DNA from: Bacteroidetes bacterium GWA2_30_7 | Lineage (GTDB): Bacteria > Bacteroidota > Bacteroidia > Bacteroidales > GWF2-33-38 | Assembly: GCA_001768155.1 (NCBI GenBank) | Contig: MENC01000251.1 | Span: 1 to 15,070 of the forward strand | Length of the DNA stretch: 15,070 nucleotides | Direction: 5' to 3' | Part shown: positions 1 through 7,028 of the stretch, piece after piece | Layout of the letters: each line of letters starts with the position of its first letter | Numbering within the stretch: the first letter of the stretch is position 1 | The notes under the pieces: generated by a model | Databases searched by the model: none | The model's input: the letters and a program-made list of their open reading frames with translations, nothing else | Told to the model about the DNA's origin: nothing | Made by a program: the position numbers and the translations under genes

Positions 1-146
1 ATTCCTTTTGATGTTGACTTTACATCAAGCATTGCCGATGGGCTTGCAGTGTAAGTGTCGTCGTCAGTAATTGCTATGTTTTGAGCCTCAATGTTAATTG
101 CTGTTAAAACTATGATAATTAATACAATAATTAATTTTGTTTTCAT
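1..146 (-). CDS. Secreted protein, N-terminal fragment (runs off window start)
   Basis: The reverse complement opens with ATG at 146-144 and stays open for 48 codons to the window edge, so only the N-terminus is seen. It starts MKTKLIIVLIIIVLTAINIEA followed by QNIAITDDD, which is a basic residue pair, a hydrophobic core and an A-Q junction: a good Sec signal peptide with likely cleavage around residue 21. The mature start continues with 'PSAMLDVKSTSKG'. From memory, this 'SAMLDVKST(S/T)KG' motif opens many large secreted or surface proteins of Bacteroidota that resemble tail-fibre or T9SS-associated proteins. The fragment is too short to name the protein. The gene diverges from the threonine synthase gene and shares its upstream spacer. 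Confidence 0.75.
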   Translation of the reverse strand, partial: MKTKLIIVLIIIVLTAINIEAQNIAITDDDTYTASPSAMLDVKSTSKG

Positions 147-173
147 ATAAAAAAATTTTTATAGTTAAATTTC

Positions 174-181
174 TAAAGTTA
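174..181 (-). promoter_or_regulatory. Possible -7 box for the leftward secreted-protein gene
   Basis: On the minus strand this reads TAACTTTA, one mismatch from the Bacteroidota -7 consensus TAnnTTTG. A TTTA element lies roughly 20 nt further upstream. It is 28 nt before the leftward ATG. This is a weak match in AT-rich DNA, so it is only a candidate. Confidence 0.25.
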
Positions 182-287
182 AAACTAATATTTTGTATTA
201 CTAAACATATTTTGACAGATGGCAATTATTCATGTATGAATATTGCATCACTAATAAACAATTGCCAAAAATCATTAATTTAAAAAT

Positions 288-295
288 TATATTTG
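288..295 (+). promoter_or_regulatory. Probable -7 promoter box of the threonine synthase gene
   Basis: TATATTTG matches the Bacteroidota sigma-ABfr -7 consensus TAnnTTTG exactly. A TTG at 262-264 could serve as the -33 element, though its 23-nt spacing is slightly longer than the usual 19-21. Transcription would start about 8-10 nt downstream and leave a very short leader before the ATG at 313. Confidence 0.5.
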
Positions 296-312
296 CATAA
301 AATATATCATTT

Positions 313-1566
313 ATGACACACAAATTCTACTATCAATGCAACGATTGCGGTAAAAAAATCGAAACTAACGAAGTAATTTACCTTTGCCCTGATTGTGAAA
401 AAGAGAACACGACTTCACTACCACCAAAAGGCGTTCTTAGAACTTATTACAACTATGAAAAAATAAAGTCTGAACACACGAAAGAAACATTATTTGCAAA
501 ACTTAAAGAAAAACATTTTATTGATATTCTTCCTGTTTACAATACAGCAAGTTTTCCTGATTTAAAAGTCGGGAAAACACCGCTTTACTGCTTAGATTCA
601 ATTGATGGAAAGCCACTTTCATTTGAACTTTATTTAAAAGACGATTCACAAAATCCAACATATTCTTTTAAAGACAGAGCTTCGATAATGGTTTCGGCAT
701 TTGCAAAAGACCGAAAAATTGAAACAATTGTTGCTGCATCAACCGGAAATGCAGGCTCTTCGCTTGCAGGAATATGTGCAGCAAACAAGCAAAAAGCAAT
801 AATTTTTGTTCCTGCAAAAGCTCCAAAAGCAAAGCTAACTCAAATAGTTATGTATGGTGCAAAAATTATCCCTGTTGACGGTACTTACGATAATGCTTTT
901 GATTTATCTATTGAAGTAACCAAGGAATTTGGCTGGTATAACAGAAATACTGCTTTTAATCCGATAACTATTGAAGGAAAAAAAACAGTTTCTTATGAAA
1001 TATTTTCAAAACTAAACCAGCAAATTCCTGACTATGTCTTTGTTCCGGTTGGCGATGGAGTAATTATTTCTGGTGTTTACAAAGGATTTGAAGATTTATT
1101 GAAATTAGGAATTATTAATAAAATGCCAATTATAGTTTCTGTTCAGGCTGAAGGAAGTAACAATATAAATTCAAATATAAACTCAAACAAATTTATTTCT
1201 AAACCAAGTGTAACCATTGCCGATTCGATATCTGTTGATATTCCACGAAATTTTTATATGACTGTCAAATTTATTAAAGAGTATAATGGCGAATGTGTTA
1301 CTGTTTCTGATAAAGAAATTATTGAAGCATCATCAGTTATTAGCCGAAATTACGGAATTTTTTCAGAGCCGGCAGCATCGGCGGCTACAGCCGGAATGTT
1401 GAAATATTATTCAGAAAATAAAATTCCTGAAAACTCTAAAGTAGTAGTTTTACTTACAGGAAGCGGATTAAAAGATTTAAATTCTGTTCAAAGCATTATT
1501 AATATTCCAACAGCACTAAAACCAAATTTGGAGGAATTAAAGAAATATTTAAGATGTAATATTTAA
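313..1566 (+). CDS. thrC: Threonine synthase, zinc-ribbon PLP type
   Basis: Cytoplasmic PLP enzyme that converts O-phosphohomoserine to threonine, the last step of threonine biosynthesis. Residues 9-28 hold two CxxC pairs (C9/C12, C25/C28) forming the small N-terminal zinc ribbon typical of short threonine synthases. The PLP-binding lysine is K120 in YSFKDR. The cofactor-phosphate loop is S143-TGNAG-148, and the C-terminal LLTGSGLKD motif (380-388) is typical of the fold. The length of 417 residues is normal. It sits alone between a divergent gene and an exopolysaccharide operon, without thrA or thrB nearby. The ATG is supported by the -7 box just upstream and by the ribbon starting at once. 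Threonine synthase is the best reading; a related PLP lyase such as cysteate synthase is a less likely alternative. Confidence 0.88.
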   Translation: MTHKFYYQCNDCGKKIETNEVIYLCPDCEKENTTSLPPKGVLRTYYNYEKIKSEHTKETLFAKLKEKHFIDILPVYNTASFPDLKVGKTPLYCLDSIDGKPLSFELYLKDDSQNPTYSFKDRASIMVSAFAKDRKIETIVAASTGNAGSSLAGICAANKQKAIIFVPAKAPKAKLTQIVMYGAKIIPVDGTYDNAFDLSIEVTKEFGWYNRNTAFNPITIEGKKTVSYEIFSKLNQQIPDYVFVPVGDGVIISGVYKGFEDLLKLGIINKMPIIVSVQAEGSNNINSNINSNKFISKPSVTIADSISVDIPRNFYMTVKFIKEYNGECVTVSDKEIIEASSVISRNYGIFSEPAASAATAGMLKYYSENKIPENSKVVVLLTGSGLKDLNSVQSIINIPTALKPNLEELKKYLRCNI

Positions 1567-1584
1567 TATTTCGTGTACCATCAT

Positions 1585-1619
1585 AAATAGTAAATTTCAA
1601 ATCGTAAATCGTAAATTAG
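1585..1619 (+). repeat. Micro-tandem array, five 7-nt units
   Basis: Five consecutive 7-mers can be laid end to end: AAATAGT, AAATTTC, AAATCGT, AAATCGT, AAATTAG. All begin with AAAT and the middle two are identical. It lies in the spacer after the threonine synthase gene, 18 nt past the stop codon. Confidence 0.7.
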
Positions 1620-1626
1620 TTACACG

Positions 1627-1655
1627 CTTGAAGGTGGCTACCGCCACGCTTCAAG
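1627..1655. terminator. GC-rich hairpin after the threonine synthase gene
   Basis: The arms CTTGAAG (1627-1633) and CTTCAAG (1649-1655) pair, and inside them GTGGC (1634-1638) pairs with GCCAC (1643-1647) around a TACC loop. One unpaired G at 1648 is the only flaw. This is a 12-bp stem in a spacer that is otherwise almost all A/T. No U-run follows, so it is not a standard intrinsic terminator. It may act as an RNA 3' end or be a dispersed palindromic element. Confidence 0.5.
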
Positions 1656-1664
1656 TTGTAGTTG

Positions 1665-1704
1665 AACAATTTAGCAATTTAACAATGTAACAATGTAACA
1701 ATTT
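1665..1704 (+). repeat. Micro-tandem array, five 8-nt units
   Basis: Five 8-mers run without a gap: AACAATTT, AGCAATTT, AACAATGT, AACAATGT, AACAATTT. The array ends 13 nt before the putative -7 box at 1718, so it covers the place where a -33 element would lie for the exopolysaccharide operon. Confidence 0.75.
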
Positions 1705-1717
1705 AGTTCAATTTTTA

Positions 1718-1725
1718 TATCTTTG
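1718..1725 (+). promoter_or_regulatory. Probable -7 box of the exopolysaccharide operon
   Basis: TATCTTTG fits TAnnTTTG and is followed by GGCAAC. It is 19 nt before the ATG at 1745. No clear TTTG is present about 20 nt upstream, where the 8-nt tandem array lies instead. Confidence 0.45.
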
Positions 1726-1744
1726 GCAACTTATTTTTTTTAGA

Positions 1745-2491
1745 ATGAAGGCTTTCAGATTTTTTTTAATAATTCTTTCGACTATTATATTATTTTCATC
1801 TTGCAAGGTTTTTCAACCCAATAAAATGTTTAAAACTAAGTCAAACTATTCATATTCTGATTTTAAGCCTAGCGAAGTTGAATATAAAATTAAAACTTCC
1901 GATAAATTAAGTATTCGAATTACAACAAACGATGGGTTCAAATTAATTAATATTGAAGGAGGTCAGCAACAACTTCAAGGAATGGAGTATCTAGTTGAGT
2001 TTGATGGAAAAGTTAAAGTTCCAACTCTTGGGAGAATTGATATTGCCGGGCTTACTCTGAGAGAAGCAGAAAAAAAATTAGAAGAATTATATAAGGAGTT
2101 TTATCAAAGTCCATTTGTTCAAATTTCAGTAACTAATAGACGTGTTATTATTTTTAGCCAGGGTAGCGAATCGGGAACAGTTGTAAATATTGATGAAGAA
2201 AATTTTACTCTGATTGAAGCATTAGCTCAAGTAGGTGGAATTTCAAACAACGGAAAATCATACAAAATCAAATTAATTAGAGGAAGTTTAAATAATCCTG
2301 AAATTTTTATTTATAATGTATCATCTATAAAAGATATGCAAAAAGCAAATTTTTTATTACAAGCAAACGACATAATATATGTTGAATCACGTCCAAGATA
2401 CGTATCAAAAGTTTTAGAAGAAATTACTCCTTATTTAAGCCTCCTTACTTCTATGTTGTTAATTTACGGACTATTATTTAAAGCATTATAA
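1745..2491 (+). CDS. Polysaccharide export outer-membrane lipoprotein (OPX, Wza-like)
   Basis: Outer-membrane exit component for capsule or exopolysaccharide. Residues 1-20 form a lipoprotein signal ending in the lipobox LFSSC, so C20 should be the lipidated first mature residue. Residues about 45-130 match the polysaccharide export domain (DKLSIRI, 'VEFDGKVKVPTLGRIDIAGLTLREAEKKL'-type pattern). Residues about 131-215 look like one SLBB soluble domain with the 'LIEALAQVGGI' motif. A hydrophobic segment at about 228-246 ends the protein and may insert in the membrane. At 248 residues it is a short OPX with one SLBB domain, as is common in Bacteroidota; E. coli Wza is longer. Its stop codon shares one base with the next ATG, so it should be co-translated with the kinase gene, its expected partner. 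Confidence 0.88.
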   Translation: MKAFRFFLIILSTIILFSSCKVFQPNKMFKTKSNYSYSDFKPSEVEYKIKTSDKLSIRITTNDGFKLINIEGGQQQLQGMEYLVEFDGKVKVPTLGRIDIAGLTLREAEKKLEELYKEFYQSPFVQISVTNRRVIIFSQGSESGTVVNIDEENFTLIEALAQVGGISNNGKSYKIKLIRGSLNNPEIFIYNVSSIKDMQKANFLLQANDIIYVESRPRYVSKVLEEITPYLSLLTSMLLIYGLLFKAL

Positions 2492-4929
2492 TGACCGAAA
2501 AAAAGATTCCACTTATAAACGAAAAATTCGATTTTGCTTTATTTATATATATAATAAAGAAAAGTGCAATTTTAATTGGTTTACTTATTGGAATTGCAAT
2601 ATTTTCTGTTTTTGCATATTTAAGATACACATTACCAACCTATAAGTCAAGTTCAATAATTCAGATTAATACAAAAAATCAAACTAATCAATTACTAAAT
2701 ATTGAAAATGTTTCGGATAATAATGAGTTAGCTCAAATAATTGAATTAATTAGGTCAACCGAGTTTTTAAAACGAACATTTAATAAGCTTCCTTTTCAGG
2801 TTACATATTTTTCGGAAGGAACATTTCTAAAAAATGAATTATATAAAAATGAACCATTTTCAATTGAATTTAATATTAAAAATAATATAATTTATGACGT
2901 ACCTATTTACATTGAGTTTATTGATAAAATAAATTATAATTTGAGCTATGAAATAAATGATAAAAAATTTGAAAGAAAATACACAATCGGAGAATGGATA
3001 GATTTAAGCTTAGTTGAATTAAAACTAACCGTAAGTAATTATACCGCAATACTTGAAGAACATGATGAGTTAAAAAAAAATAATTATTTTTTCATTATAA
3101 AAAATCCGGCAAATATTATAAAAGAGAACCTAGATAAACTAAAGATAAGCATTTTAAATCCATCTGCTCAAACAGTTGACATTTCTTTTATAGATAATAA
3201 TGCTACAAAAACTTCTGATGTAGTTAATACTATTGCCGAAGAATTTTTAAAATATGATGTTGAAAAGAAAAAAGAAAGTGACCAGCAAATTCTTGCTTTT
3301 ATCGAAGACCAAGAAAGTCTTTTATTAAAAAATATTGACCAAACCGAACGAGAACTTCACGATTTCAAACAAGTAAATAAAATTGAACTTACTAATCAAG
3401 ATAATGTAAAGCCAATTTCTATTTACCTTACAAAATTTACTGAAATTGAGACAGAAGTTTTAAACATTGAATTCGAATATTCAACTCTTAAAAGAATTAA
3501 TGAATATGTTAATAAAAACTCAAATCTAAATATCCTTGATTTAATTGCAATTTTATCAGGTACAAAATCAGAAGGACTTATTGTTTCGATTTTAAATAAA
3601 TTACAAGACTTAATAAATCAAAAAGAAATATTATTAAATGATGTAACCAAAAACAATCATCAAATACAAGTTATTGATAAGCAAGTTCAAAATCAGAAAC
3701 AAATATTAATTGAATTTATTTCATCTACACTTTCAAGATTAGAAAGCCAAAAAGAAGATTATAAGAAAAAATTAGCAGAGTATGAAGAACAGTTATTTTC
3801 AAAAAACACTTACAACGAAATCGAATATGCAAAACTTAATAGGATTTATAGTATTAACGAAGGCTTTTATAATCAATTAATTGAAAAGAAAGCTCAATAT
3901 TTAATTTCTCAAGCCGGTTTTGTATCTCAAAATATTATTTTAGAAAAAGCAGTTACACCTTTATTTCCAATATCTCCCGATAAAAAGGAAGTCCTTATTT
4001 TTAGCATTATTCTTTTATTGCTTACCTGTATTGGATTTATAGTAGTAAGATATCTTATTTATAATGAAATTACTGGAGTCCACGACATTAAAGAATATAC
4101 TTCAGTGCCTATTTTAGGTGCAGTACCACTTTATAAAACTAAAGTACCGGTTTCGCAATTATTAGTTCATTACAAACCAAATTCAATGTTTGCCGAAGCT
4201 TTTAGAACTGTACGGTCAAATATGCAATTTATTAATAATGAAGAAAGTTCAAAATTAATTTCAATCTCATCAACTGTTTCTGGTGAAGGGAAAACATTTA
4301 TTGCAGTTAACCTTGGTGGCATTTTAGCAATGTCGGGAAAAAAAGTTTTAATTCTTGATATGGACTTACGAAAACCCAGAATTCATTTATCTTTCAGCAC
4401 AGATAATAGCAAAGGAATGAGCACCATATTAATTGGAAAAAATTCAATTGAAGACTGCATTAGAAATACAGAAATTAAAGGTTTGCAGTTTATAACTGCA
4501 GGACCTGTTCCTCCTAATCCATCAGAGCTTGCAATGTCGAAAAAAGTTGATGAAATTTTAAATGAACTTAAACCTAATTACGATTTTATTATAATAGACA
4601 CACCTCCACTAGGTATTGTTACAGATGCAATTAACCATTTTCAAAGAGCCGATTTTCCTATTTATGTAATGAAAGCCAATTTCTCTAAACGTGCATTCAT
4701 TCATAACTTAAACCACCTTCTAATTAATTCAAAATTATCAAATTTAAGTGTAGTTTTAAATGGAATAGATGTTTATAGCAGATATGGTGGTTATGGTTAC
4801 AGATATGCTTATGGATATGGTTACGGATATGGTTACGGTTCGGGATATGGTTCAGGTTATTACGAAGAAAAAGAAACGAAAAAATCTTTCATTCAGAAAT
4901 TAAAATTCTGGAATAAAAAACAAACATGA
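2491..4929 (+). CDS. Exopolysaccharide chain-length regulator fused to BY-type tyrosine kinase (Wzc-like)
   Basis: Inner-membrane co-polymerase that sets chain length and drives export by cycles of tyrosine phosphorylation. Transmembrane segments lie at about 25-46 and 501-523 and flank a long periplasmic Wzz-like region with helical, coiled-coil-like stretches. The cytoplasmic kinase has Walker A (S597-GEGKT-602), Walker A' (I621-LDMDLRKP-629) and Walker B (I700-IIDTPP-706). The tail (762-791) is a tyrosine cluster with 13 Tyr in 30 residues, mostly as Gly-Tyr dipeptides, matching the autophosphorylation tail of this family. At 812 residues it is slightly longer than the usual 700-800. It overlaps the OPX gene by 1 nt and the next gene by 4 nt, which fits a translationally coupled export unit. 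No separate phosphatase gene is seen in the window. Confidence 0.9.
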   Translation: MTEKKIPLINEKFDFALFIYIIKKSAILIGLLIGIAIFSVFAYLRYTLPTYKSSSIIQINTKNQTNQLLNIENVSDNNELAQIIELIRSTEFLKRTFNKLPFQVTYFSEGTFLKNELYKNEPFSIEFNIKNNIIYDVPIYIEFIDKINYNLSYEINDKKFERKYTIGEWIDLSLVELKLTVSNYTAILEEHDELKKNNYFFIIKNPANIIKENLDKLKISILNPSAQTVDISFIDNNATKTSDVVNTIAEEFLKYDVEKKKESDQQILAFIEDQESLLLKNIDQTERELHDFKQVNKIELTNQDNVKPISIYLTKFTEIETEVLNIEFEYSTLKRINEYVNKNSNLNILDLIAILSGTKSEGLIVSILNKLQDLINQKEILLNDVTKNNHQIQVIDKQVQNQKQILIEFISSTLSRLESQKEDYKKKLAEYEEQLFSKNTYNEIEYAKLNRIYSINEGFYNQLIEKKAQYLISQAGFVSQNIILEKAVTPLFPISPDKKEVLIFSIILLLLTCIGFIVVRYLIYNEITGVHDIKEYTSVPILGAVPLYKTKVPVSQLLVHYKPNSMFAEAFRTVRSNMQFINNEESSKLISISSTVSGEGKTFIAVNLGGILAMSGKKVLILDMDLRKPRIHLSFSTDNSKGMSTILIGKNSIEDCIRNTEIKGLQFITAGPVPPNPSELAMSKKVDEILNELKPNYDFIIIDTPPLGIVTDAINHFQRADFPIYVMKANFSKRAFIHNLNHLLINSKLSNLSVVLNGIDVYSRYGGYGYRYAYGYGYGYGYGSGYGSGYYEEKETKKSFIQKLKFWNKKQT
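4774..4863 (+). repeat. Gly-Tyr repeat tract in the kinase tail
   Basis: This stretch encodes 13 tyrosines, largely as alternating Gly-Tyr. At DNA level it contains repeated GGATATGGTTAC and close variants, so it is a coding micro-repeat that could gain or lose units in frame. It corresponds to residues 762-791 of the Wzc-like kinase. Confidence 0.8.
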
Positions 4930-5975
4930 ATTACTATTTACTAATAATTTTCTTTATCATTTCTTTTACGTCTGGATTTTTACTAAACAGATTTTTTTTG
5001 CAAAAATCAAAATCTTATGTAATTAGAAAAGCTAATATTAAAGCAATTCGATGGAGTGCTCAAACCAAACCTGTATCTGGCGGAATTACATTTTATCTAA
5101 TATTTATTATATCAATTCTTTTTTATTTTTTAATAAACAGCGATATTGCTATTAGTAACGAAATTGCTGCAATATTTTTAGTTACAACACTTTCATTCTT
5201 AATGGGACTTGCTGATGATATGATAAACTCATCTCCTTATTTTAAATTTTTCATTCAATTGCTAAATTCTTTTATATTAATAAAATTTAATATTTATATC
5301 CATATTTTTCCTAACGAAATTGTAAATTATATTATTACTGCATTATGGGTTATCGGAATAATGAATTCTATTAATATGCTTGATAATATGGATGCAATTA
5401 CCTCATCAGTATCCTTTGTTATATTTTCGTTTATTCTTTCAATTCTTCTAACAATTGGAATATACAATTATCTGTTTATTATAACTTTTGGGCTAATTGC
5501 TTCAATTGCAAGTTTTTTAATTTTTAATTGGGCACCTGCTAAAATGTATATGGGCGATAATGGAAGCCAGTTTTTAGGCTCAATACTTTCAGTTTTTGGT
5601 ATAATATTTCTGTGGAATCACAAATTAGAAAATTTTATAATAAGTAAAAATATTGTTCTGGTTTCACTCGTTTTTCTAATGCCATTGATTGATACAACAA
5701 CAGTTACAATAAATAGACTTTTAAGTCGAAAATCTCCTTTTGTTGGTGGAAAAGACCACACAACTCACAATTTATCATATTTAGGATTTAACGATAGAAA
5801 AGTTGCTATAACATTTATTATAATGAGCATAATATCATGTTCACTTGCATATTTAATTATTAATAATTTTATTCTTTGGACAACAACTTATGCGATAATT
5901 TTCTTATTCTTTATTTTGATTTCTTTTATTACTTTTTATTCAATTACTAAATTAAATCATAAAAAAAATAGATGA
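4926..5975 (+). CDS. Polyprenyl-phosphate sugar-1-phosphate transferase (WecA/TagO/MraY family)
   Basis: Polytopic inner-membrane enzyme that should transfer a HexNAc-1-phosphate from a UDP-sugar to undecaprenyl phosphate, the first step of a lipid-linked glycan. Family motifs appear in order: LADD with D97/D98, N150-MLDNMD-156, G210-DNGSQFLG-218 and the loop G274-GKDHTTHNL-283. Hydrophobic segments occur throughout its 349 residues, a normal length for the family. The loop motif usually reads DHxxHRL or DHxxHHL; here N282 stands in that place, a mild departure. It overlaps the kinase gene by ATGA and the lytic transglycosylase gene by ATGA. WecA-like initiation of exopolysaccharide or O-antigen fits the context better than MraY, since no cell-wall genes adjoin. 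The sugar used cannot be told from the sequence. Confidence 0.87.
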   Translation: MNYYLLIIFFIISFTSGFLLNRFFLQKSKSYVIRKANIKAIRWSAQTKPVSGGITFYLIFIISILFYFLINSDIAISNEIAAIFLVTTLSFLMGLADDMINSSPYFKFFIQLLNSFILIKFNIYIHIFPNEIVNYIITALWVIGIMNSINMLDNMDAITSSVSFVIFSFILSILLTIGIYNYLFIITFGLIASIASFLIFNWAPAKMYMGDNGSQFLGSILSVFGIIFLWNHKLENFIISKNIVLVSLVFLMPLIDTTTVTINRLLSRKSPFVGGKDHTTHNLSYLGFNDRKVAITFIIMSIISCSLAYLIINNFILWTTTYAIIFLFFILISFITFYSITKLNHKKNR

Positions 5976-7015
5976 ATCCCATAAAACTACTATTTATTAA
6001 GACTTTAACTGTTATTCTTATAATTATTCCAATTTATATAATAATTTCCTTTTTTTGTTTTTCTACAGATGAAAATTCAACAGATTTAGAGTACAATAAA
6101 GAATTTAATTCAAAATATAATGTATTTTCAATACCAATACCCGATAAATTAGATTTTGCAGGCGAAAATGTACCATTAAAGTTATTTGACGTTAGAGAAA
6201 GTCTCGATAGAGAATTGCATGTAAACACATATTGGCAATCGCAAACAATGTTTTATTTAAAAAAAGCAAACAGATATTTTCCAATTATGGAACCAATTCT
6301 TAAAAGAAACAATATTCCCGACGATTTTAAATATTTAGCAGTTATTGAAAGTGGATTATCAAATGTTACTTCACCGTCAGGAGCCAAAGGTGTTTGGCAA
6401 TTTTTACCAAACACCGCAAAAGAATTTGGTCTCGAAGTTAATGATGAAGTTGACGAAAGATATCATCTCGAAAAGTCAACACAAGCAGCTTGTAAATATC
6501 TAAACGAAGCATACAAAATATTCAAAAACTGGACTTTAGTAGCTGCATCTTATAACGTTGGAATGACTTCTTTAACTAACTCACTAAAAAACCAGAGAGT
6601 TGATAATTATTATGATTTACTTCTAAATGAAGAAACTGCACGATATCCTTATAGAATTATATCAATAAAGTTAATTATGTCGCAACCAAATAATTATGGC
6701 TTTCATTTTCGCAAAAAAGATTTATATTCTAATATTCCTTCAGATATTGTGAAAATTGATAGCTCAATTCAAGATTTAACCAATTTTGCTTTTTTAAATA
6801 AAATAAATTATAAAATTTTGAAATTATTTAATCCTTGGTTAAGACAAAATATATTGACAAACAAAGATAAAAAAACATACGAAATTAAAATCCCTAAAGA
6901 AGGATTTAGAGAAATAATTATAAACGAAATTGAATATAACGAAATATTTTCACCCGAAGAAAATAAAACTATAATATCTGATTCTATTTCAAATATTGAA
7001 AATATTCAGAACTAA
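5972..7015 (+). CDS. Membrane-anchored lytic transglycosylase (SLT/MltD-like)
   Basis: Periplasmic enzyme that cleaves the MurNAc-GlcNAc bond of peptidoglycan with formation of 1,6-anhydroMurNAc. An N-terminal hydrophobic segment (5-30) acts as signal or anchor; a Cys at 29 is not in a good lipobox. The SLT domain covers about 105-215: catalytic E126 in VIESGLS, the S136-GAKGVWQF-144 motif and A191-ASYNVG-197. The C-terminal 100 residues resemble the tail of MltD-type enzymes, but no clear LysM wall-binding repeat is present although MltD often carries one. Length is 347 residues. It overlaps the transferase gene by 4 nt, so it is probably co-translated with the export genes and may open the cell wall for the export complex. 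That role is inferred from context only. Confidence 0.85.
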   Translation: MNPIKLLFIKTLTVILIIIPIYIIISFFCFSTDENSTDLEYNKEFNSKYNVFSIPIPDKLDFAGENVPLKLFDVRESLDRELHVNTYWQSQTMFYLKKANRYFPIMEPILKRNNIPDDFKYLAVIESGLSNVTSPSGAKGVWQFLPNTAKEFGLEVNDEVDERYHLEKSTQAACKYLNEAYKIFKNWTLVAASYNVGMTSLTNSLKNQRVDNYYDLLLNEETARYPYRIISIKLIMSQPNNYGFHFRKKDLYSNIPSDIVKIDSSIQDLTNFAFLNKINYKILKLFNPWLRQNILTNKDKKTYEIKIPKEGFREIIINEIEYNEIFSPEENKTIISDSISNIENIQN

Positions 7016-7028
7016 TTAAACGAATCAA

